Origin: Pseudomonas laurylsulfatiphila
Lineage (GTDB): Bacteria; Pseudomonadota; Gammaproteobacteria; Pseudomonadales; Pseudomonadaceae
Direction of reading: 5' to 3'
Length of the DNA: 64,000 nt
Assembly: GCF_002934665.1 (NCBI RefSeq)
Contig: NZ_NIRS01000004.1
Span: 126,501 to 190,500, forward strand
Part shown: positions 58,976-64,000 of the stretch, one piece after another
Numbering within the stretch: the stretch's first letter is position 1
Layout: each line of letters opens with the position of its first letter
Position numbers and translations under genes: made by a program
Notes under the pieces: generated by a model
The model's input: the letters and a program-made list of their open reading frames with translations, nothing else
Told to the model about the DNA's origin: nothing
Databases searched by the model: none

Positions 58976-60270
58976 AATTTTTATACGCCGACACTCAAGA
59001 CTACGTAGACCCGGACTACGATTTCATCAACGATCGAAATGCTCCGGGCCGGAAGAGATACTGGGATGACCAGTATGCACACGAAATAATGACCCCCGCC
59101 CCTTATGATGGGCTCTTGGTCTCGATGAGCGCAGTGCGACCTGCAAATGGCGTCGCTAATTCAAAGGTTCGGTACTCGACTTCCGAGCAACAGCGTTTTC
59201 TGAGAGAGGGCGCGCGCAAGTTTCTACGACTTGATGGCATTGAGTTCAAAGATACGATGGTCCTAGGTGACTGCGGGGCTTTCGCCTATGTAGAACACCC
59301 TACTCCTGCGTATAGCCCAAGCGAAGTAGTAGAGTTCTACTCGGATGCAGGGTTCACCCATGGCTGCTCGCCGGACCACATCATATTCAACTGCGACTCA
59401 AGCAATCCTCCAGCATTGAGCCAATCGGAAGATGTGCTGTTTCGGTACGAAATCACACTTAAAAATGCACAAGAGTTTCTGCGTTTAGTGAAGGAGGCGG
59501 AATGGCCTTTCGAACCTCTTGGAGCAGTACAGGGTTGGTCCCCCCAAAGCATGGCGAGTGCTGCAAAACAACTCGAAGACATGGGGTACCGATACTTGGC
59601 GATCGGAGGCCTTGTACCTTTGAAAGTGGACCAAATACATGAAGTTCTGAAAGAGCTTCGAGCGATTATTAAGCCCGAGACAAATATTCACCTACTAGGT
59701 TTTGCCAAAGCTGAGAACATCCATGAGTTCACTGGATATGGCATTACCAGCTTTGACTCAACCTCCCCCCTTATACGCGCATTCAAAGATGCGAAATGTA
59801 ATTATTACATGGGCAACAGCACAAAAAAACTGGACTATTACACTGCCATCCGCATTCCTCAGGCGATTGAAAATCCACGCCTGATGCAAGGAATAAAAAA
59901 AGGGACGCTGAGCGCGGAAGAGTTACAAATCAAAGAAAAGGCTGCACTTTTAGCAATCCGTGATTACGACAAAAACCTACTTGACTTTGATTCAACCTTA
60001 GCCGTGCTAATAGACTATCTCCGATTGACTCTTTCCGGATCGATATCATCATCAATAGAAATGGAGAAAGAAATCGCCAAGCATGTCCGACTAATCTCAC
60101 CTACACTGAGAGATAAACCTTGGCAAAAATGTCAATGTTCGATTTGTCAGTCAGCAGGTATCGAAACCATTATTTTTCGGGCGAGCAATCGAAACAAAAG
60201 ACGTGGATTTCACAATTTAGGTGTGTACCACCGCCACCTTCAGAAAACTCTGGAACATTCGAAACAATGA
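58972..60270 (+). CDS. dpdA: DpdA, DNA-guanine transglycosylase
   Basis: This 432-aa TGT-fold enzyme exchanges guanine for preQ0 in DNA. The substrate Asp100 lies in 'LGDCGAFAYVE', 'LGAVQGWSPQSMASAAKQLED' and 'YLAIGGLVPLK' are TGT barrel motifs, and 'ITSFDSTSPLIRAF' holds the nucleophile-region Asp. A zinc site follows at about 386-391 ('KCQCSICQS'). It overlaps paralogue 2 at its start and paralogue 3 at its end (ATGA both times). Its distance from tRNA TGT and its neighbours queC, queD and queE assign it to DpdA. Confidence 0.93.
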   Translation: MKFLYADTQDYVDPDYDFINDRNAPGRKRYWDDQYAHEIMTPAPYDGLLVSMSAVRPANGVANSKVRYSTSEQQRFLREGARKFLRLDGIEFKDTMVLGDCGAFAYVEHPTPAYSPSEVVEFYSDAGFTHGCSPDHIIFNCDSSNPPALSQSEDVLFRYEITLKNAQEFLRLVKEAEWPFEPLGAVQGWSPQSMASAAKQLEDMGYRYLAIGGLVPLKVDQIHEVLKELRAIIKPETNIHLLGFAKAENIHEFTGYGITSFDSTSPLIRAFKDAKCNYYMGNSTKKLDYYTAIRIPQAIENPRLMQGIKKGTLSAEELQIKEKAALLAIRDYDKNLLDFDSTLAVLIDYLRLTLSGSISSSIEMEKEIAKHVRLISPTLRDKPWQKCQCSICQSAGIETIIFRASNRNKRRGFHNLGVYHRHLQKTLEHSKQ

Positions 60271-61322
60271 TCTATCGATTTAAGGGTGTGCGCGCCCAAC
60301 AAGCCTCCGGGCATGATGTATTTTCGTTTGCGGCCACTCCAAAGGACATTTTGGAGTTTTCTGAGATTGAGAGAGTTGGTCGCGATGAAGCAGGTCACCT
60401 CAAAGGCTTTCAGCGCCATCAAGTCGCCTCGCACATCAGAGATATTCGTGACTATCTTCAGCGCGAAGATGCATTGCTCCCTAACGCAATTATCTTGGCC
60501 TTCCTAGACGGGGTAACGATTAAAGACCTCGGCGAGGGTATTGTAGAAATCGTTATTGATACTGCCGAATCCAAACCAGGCTTCGTGGTCGATGGACAAC
60601 AACGACTCAGCGCCCTTGCCACGATGGAGAAGCCTGGGTTTCAGGTATTCGTATCTGCATTGATTTGTAAAGACTACAACGAACTGCGGCAGCAGTTCGT
60701 ACTCGTTAATAATACGCGACCGCTACCAAAATCGCTGATCTATGAACTTTTACCGACTGTTGACGGCCTGCCCGAACGCTTCACCAGTCGTAAGTTTGCT
60801 GCTCGCATTATTGATTTGTTGAATTTTATGCCTAACTCCTCTCTATTTGGCGAGATCAAGCAACATACGAATCCTAAAGGAGTACTAAGCGACATGGCGA
60901 TGCAGAAGTTCGTGATGAACTCTGCGAATGATGGCGCGATTCGTAGCTTCATGAAGTTTGATGACTTTGAGGGTCGCAGCATCGAACTAATCAACAACTT
61001 CTTCCATGCAGTACGCGTAGTTTTCAGATCTGAATGGGAAGGACTAGCGCCCAGGAATTCGCGCTTGAAGCATGGAGCGGGCCTGGTTTCTTTGAGCTTC
61101 GTTATGGAGTTGCTTTACTCCGATCAAGGTACAACCAGCAAGGAAGGCTTTATCAAAGGTCTAACACTTTTGAAACCTCATACGGCCTGGACAAGTGGCG
61201 ATTGGCACATTTCTGAAACCGACCGCCGCCCCTGGAATGGTATCCAGAACACGCCCACTGATATCGGATTGCTCACCAAATATCTGACCGAAAAACTCAA
61301 GCACGAACTAAAACGGCGCTAA
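60267..61322 (+). CDS. DGQHR-domain protein, DpdB-like paralogue 3
   Basis: This 351-aa protein has DGQQR at 109-113 in 'GFVVDGQQRLSALAT', 'GFQRHQVASH' and 'VLVNNTRPLPKSLIYELLP'. It closely resembles paralogue 1 along its whole length, including 'IKQHTNP' and 'RPWNG-QN'. The ATG at 60267 overlaps the dpdA stop, so it is translated with dpdA. It may form a mixed complex with paralogue 2 or have a different target specificity. Confidence 0.85.
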   Translation: MIYRFKGVRAQQASGHDVFSFAATPKDILEFSEIERVGRDEAGHLKGFQRHQVASHIRDIRDYLQREDALLPNAIILAFLDGVTIKDLGEGIVEIVIDTAESKPGFVVDGQQRLSALATMEKPGFQVFVSALICKDYNELRQQFVLVNNTRPLPKSLIYELLPTVDGLPERFTSRKFAARIIDLLNFMPNSSLFGEIKQHTNPKGVLSDMAMQKFVMNSANDGAIRSFMKFDDFEGRSIELINNFFHAVRVVFRSEWEGLAPRNSRLKHGAGLVSLSFVMELLYSDQGTTSKEGFIKGLTLLKPHTAWTSGDWHISETDRRPWNGIQNTPTDIGLLTKYLTEKLKHELKRR

Positions 61323-61349
61323 ATCTGACTCAGTTCCGAGGAGAGCAGT

Positions 61350-62051
61350 ATGCACAGCAAAGCCTTAGTTTTATTCTCAGGCGGACAGGACTCAACCACC
61401 TGCCTTGCTTGGGCGCTGGAACGGTACGAGCACGTCGAGACCATAGGCTTTGATTATGGTCAGAGACATCTAATCGAACTCGAATGTCGACTGAACATCT
61501 TGCAGGCGGTACGTAACAGATTTCCGAACTGGGCCAAGCGACTCGGTGAAGATCACGTGCTTGACCTCAAATTACTCGGCCAGATCAGCGATACGGCGAT
61601 GACCGCTGAGAAAACTATAGAGTTTGAAAAGAATGGACTTCCCAATACATTTGTACCCGGGAGGAATCTGCTGTTTTTGACGTTCGCAGCCACAATTGCC
61701 TACCGACGTGACCTCACAGTGTTGGTCGGAGGAATGTGTGAAACGGACTACTCAGGCTATCCAGACTGCCGGGACAACACCCTCAAGGCCACCCAGGTGG
61801 CCTTGAGCCTTGGGATGGATGCTCCAGTGATCATAGAAACGCCCTTAATGTGGCTCAACAAGGCTCAGACTTGGCGTTTGGCCGAAGAATTAGGTGATCT
61901 AGATTTTGTAAGCCTGATTCAAGAAGAATCTCACACCTGCTACCTCGGGACCCGACAGCAGAAACATGAATGGGGCTACGGATGTGGAACGTGCCCAGCA
62001 TGTGAACTGCGTAAAACTGGATATGAGCAGTACATTCAAATACGAGATTGA
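61350..62051 (+). CDS. queC: QueC, preQ0 synthase
   Basis: This 233-aa enzyme turns 7-carboxy-7-deazaguanine into preQ0 using ATP and ammonia. The PP-loop SGGQDS lies at 10-15 and the zinc Cys are at 197, 212, 215 and 218 ('[11 protein letters not shown]'). GAGGAGAGCAGT precedes the ATG. It is transcribed with dpdA and precedes queE. Compared with chromosomal QueC it is a cluster-dedicated copy, as in other Dpd islands. Confidence 0.95.
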   Translation: MHSKALVLFSGGQDSTTCLAWALERYEHVETIGFDYGQRHLIELECRLNILQAVRNRFPNWAKRLGEDHVLDLKLLGQISDTAMTAEKTIEFEKNGLPNTFVPGRNLLFLTFAATIAYRRDLTVLVGGMCETDYSGYPDCRDNTLKATQVALSLGMDAPVIIETPLMWLNKAQTWRLAEELGDLDFVSLIQEESHTCYLGTRQQKHEWGYGCGTCPACELRKTGYEQYIQIRD

Positions 62052-62114
62052 CGATGGTTCAGCGGTGGCGGGTCAGAGCACCCGTCACGAATATGAATCA
62101 GATGAGTAAACTAA

Positions 62115-62750
62115 ATGACTTACAGCATCAAAGAAATGTTTTACACCCTTCAAGGGGAAGGCAACCAAGCGGGTCGACCCGCAGTATTCTGCCGATTCTC
62201 TGGATGTAACCTCTGGTCAGGACGAGAGCAGGACAGGGCCAACGCGATTTGCACGTTCTGCGACACTGACTTCGTGGGATCTGACGGTGAGGGTGGGAAC
62301 AAATTCAAAACCGCTGAAGATCTAGCCTACGCTATTGAATTACTTTGGCCTATCTCCCACCAAAGGTATAAATATGTCGTACTGACTGGAGGCGAACCAT
62401 TACTTCAAGTCGATGACGCCTTAATAACAGCGTTACACAACCTCGAATTCACTATTGCAGTAGAGACCAACGGTACTATCTCTCCGCCCCCAGGCATCGA
62501 TTGGATCTGCGTGAGTCCAAAATCAACTGCACAACTGAAGATTACTAAAGGTGACGAATTAAAACTCGTATTCCCGCAGCCTGATTCGATGCCGAACCAA
62601 TTTGAGCATCTAGATTTCAAAAATTTCTACCTCCAACCTATGGATGGCCAAAATGTCAAAAAAAATACTGAGGCCACGATTAAATACTGCAAGAACAACC
62701 CCAAATGGAGACTAGGTTTACAACAGCACAAAATCTTACAAATACCTTAA
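62115..62750 (+). CDS. queE: QueE, 7-carboxy-7-deazaguanine synthase
   Basis: This 211-aa radical SAM enzyme contracts the pterin ring to 7-carboxy-7-deazaguanine. It has the unusual QueE cluster Cys31-x14-Cys46-x2-Cys49 ('GCNLWSG ... ICTFCDTDF'), 'YSIKEMFYTLQGEGNQAGRPAVF' at the N terminus and 'VVLTGGEPLLQ'. It lies 63 bases after queC. Together with QueD and QueC it covers preQ0 synthesis from dihydroneopterin triphosphate. No folE was found, so GTP cyclohydrolase would come from the host. Confidence 0.95.
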   Translation: MTYSIKEMFYTLQGEGNQAGRPAVFCRFSGCNLWSGREQDRANAICTFCDTDFVGSDGEGGNKFKTAEDLAYAIELLWPISHQRYKYVVLTGGEPLLQVDDALITALHNLEFTIAVETNGTISPPPGIDWICVSPKSTAQLKITKGDELKLVFPQPDSMPNQFEHLDFKNFYLQPMDGQNVKKNTEATIKYCKNNPKWRLGLQQHKILQIP

Positions 62751-62831
62751 CTTTGCAGTATTTGGCCACTAAAACGCGGCCCAACCTTATGCTCGACCAG
62801 TTTGAGTCGCAACTTAGAAAGCGAAAGATGA

Positions 62832-64000
62832 TTATGCCGCGATAGATCCCCCCCCCCGACTGTGACTAACTACTCGCTCGATAATCCGCGTCGTACCTGT
62901 TCCCTCCACATATAGCAACTCCGAATTAGACCTCAATGCATTTTTTATGCAATAGAAGGCCTGGTGACTGGCCACGCCAGACACAAATACGACCCAATCA
63001 GCTTGTCGAACACCCAGACTCAATGCTTTTGTACAATCATCGTCTGCATTGGTACTGATCTTCGCTAGCGGAAAGAGCCTGCCCAACACTTCGGCTGCTC
63101 GCTCTACGGCACGACTATCTAGGCTATAAAGCAGAATGCGGACTGTAACCGAGGCCGGAGCTAAACTTGCGCTGCCCTCTTCCGTAATATCGAATTCAGG
63201 TAAGGTAACACCCGACTCATCTGCCAGAAAATGGAGTAGCGACCGCTCTCCTGCGGACAAACGCGTGTAGTAATTAATGCCGACTCCGGTGATTTGCGTA
63301 ACCCAGCGCAGGTGCGCTTCGGGATCCCGAGCAGGATGAACAGCTAATAAATCGGCGAGATCAAGGGCCCAAGCCATGGTCCCCGGCGCCTTGACCTCAT
63401 CGAAAATATCGCAAATCCGCCCGATTAGATCCCCATAATCCTGGGCATTCAACCCCGCTAGTAGGCAATGGCGGATTGCCATTTTAATCAACTCAAGTTC
63501 AGAATCGCCATACCGATCCCATACGTGAAGAGCTTCGATCAAGCTTCGATAAACAGATATTAAAGAAGCGCGCGGCTCCGCTCTTTGAATCAGCCACTCG
63601 AACCACACGGGATAGAGTGATTCGAATAACCCCTCGTCAGACACTGCATATTCTTCAATAGTTGACACAAGCTGGTCAGCGAAGGTGCGATCTGAAAGAA
63701 GTTGCTCAGCCATATCCGAACGAGCCAACTCCCGCCAATAGTCGACAACGCTTGTATCAGTGACCGTCAGAGCAACAGGAGCAGATTTTCTAATTCCAGG
63801 ACCAGAAATCGACTCTACAGCTAATTTTTCAACATCCCCAATCAGACGGGCACGTGTACTCAGCAACTCATCGGCGAGTTGAGAATCGGTTAAAACCACG
63901 CGATCTAGAGTTTGTCGCGCATGCACTGGGTCGCCTATTTCCTTTGCACAGCGTAACAATGCCTGCAAAACCTCTAGGCTATCGGGCAGCGGTAACAACA
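62832..64000 (-). CDS. protein with DUF2325-like C terminus, 5' end beyond the window (possible DpdD)
   Basis: About 388 codons are visible. The N-terminal part is helical and tetratricopeptide-like and its start is not in the window. The last 100 residues resemble DUF2325: 'VTVRILLYSLDSRAVERAAEVL' (in parts), 'QADWVVFVSGVASHQAFYCIKNAL' and 'LLYVEGTGTTRIIERV'. It ends with 'GGGSIAA'. Its position beside queE and convergence with it suggest the Dpd restriction part (dpdD to dpdK) continues to the right. Naming it DpdD is inference only. Confidence 0.55.
   Translation of the reverse strand, partial: LLPLPDSLEVLQALLRCAKEIGDPVHARQTLDRVVLTDSQLADELLSTRARLIGDVEKLAVESISGPGIRKSAPVALTVTDTSVVDYWRELARSDMAEQLLSDRTFADQLVSTIEEYAVSDEGLFESLYPVWFEWLIQRAEPRASLISVYRSLIEALHVWDRYGDSELELIKMAIRHCLLAGLNAQDYGDLIGRICDIFDEVKAPGTMAWALDLADLLAVHPARDPEAHLRWVTQITGVGINYYTRLSAGERSLLHFLADESGVTLPEFDITEEGSASLAPASVTVRILLYSLDSRAVERAAEVLGRLFPLAKISTNADDDCTKALSLGVRQADWVVFVSGVASHQAFYCIKNALRSNSELLYVEGTGTTRIIERVVSHSRGGGSIAA

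Noticed and set aside
58972..60270. Ordinary tRNA-guanine transglycosylase (Tgt)
   Set aside because: The sequence is diverged from Tgt and sits among DGQHR, queC, queD and queE genes, the Dpd arrangement.

Overview
The window looks like accessory DNA from a Pseudomonas chromosome. The evidence is a DUF1654-type prophage protein, an RsmA/CsrA homologue, a 3' fragment of a Pseudomonas-like tRNA-Pro(GGG), GC-rich codon use in most genes and many gene families typical of Pseudomonas islands. No rRNA, complete tRNA, CRISPR array or obvious core gene cluster was seen. All calls come from reading the sequence, without database searches.

Region 1 (1-10871) is one arm of a lambdoid prophage. A CI-type repressor (4252-4905) and a Cro-like gene (3949-4164) diverge over an inverted-repeat operator. 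The leftward operon carries an unknown gene, an O-like initiator with an iteron array inside its coding sequence, a DnaC-type loader, a small winged-helix/coiled-coil protein and a tyrosine recombinase that runs off the left edge. The rightward arm has DUF1654, TerB-like, CsrA, several small genes, an AT-rich RnlA-RnlB toxin-antitoxin insert, an excisionase-like protein and the integrase. It ends at a 3' fragment of tRNA-Pro(GGG), which is read here as an attachment site.

Region 2 (11039-25762) is a second element that begins at the same tRNA fragment with a P4-type integrase. It has a nonsense-split DUF3987 gene, an AlpA-like regulator, an ISL3-like transposase, YagK/YfjJ-type genes (one truncated), and a duplicated module in which a CxxC-glycine-zipper-CxxC membrane protein precedes a DUF932 protein. 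The second copy leads into a YqaJ nuclease, a Cys-rich protein and a RadC/JAMM protein, a recombination module common in integrative elements.

Region 3 (25974-53953) is the most interesting. A ZorA/ZorB-like membrane motor pair sits in an operon with a 414-aa protein, an AAA+ ATPase and two small translationally coupled proteins. Upstream of it lie an SF2/SNF2 helicase, a PLD-type nuclease and a 403-aa protein. A double-AAA ATPase, a WYL regulator, a GIY-YIG-like protein, a sirtuin, a SEL1-type protein and an AddB/AddA-like nuclease-helicase pair complete it. Four perfect CGACA-N5-TGTCG sites lie only in intergenic regions of this block and suggest one regulon. The layout does not match the Zorya types I know and may be a new Zorya-like supersystem.

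Region 4 (about 54000-64000) follows an IS21 graveyard and is more AT-rich. It is a 7-deazaguanine DNA-modification (Dpd) cluster: queD, queC, queE, dpdA, three DGQHR-domain DpdB-like paralogues, a YaaA-like protein (candidate DpdC), a 145-aa unknown and, at the right edge, a protein with a DUF2325-like C terminus. The restriction part would lie beyond the window. Together the regions form a mosaic of a prophage and one or more integrated islands loaded with anti-phage functions.
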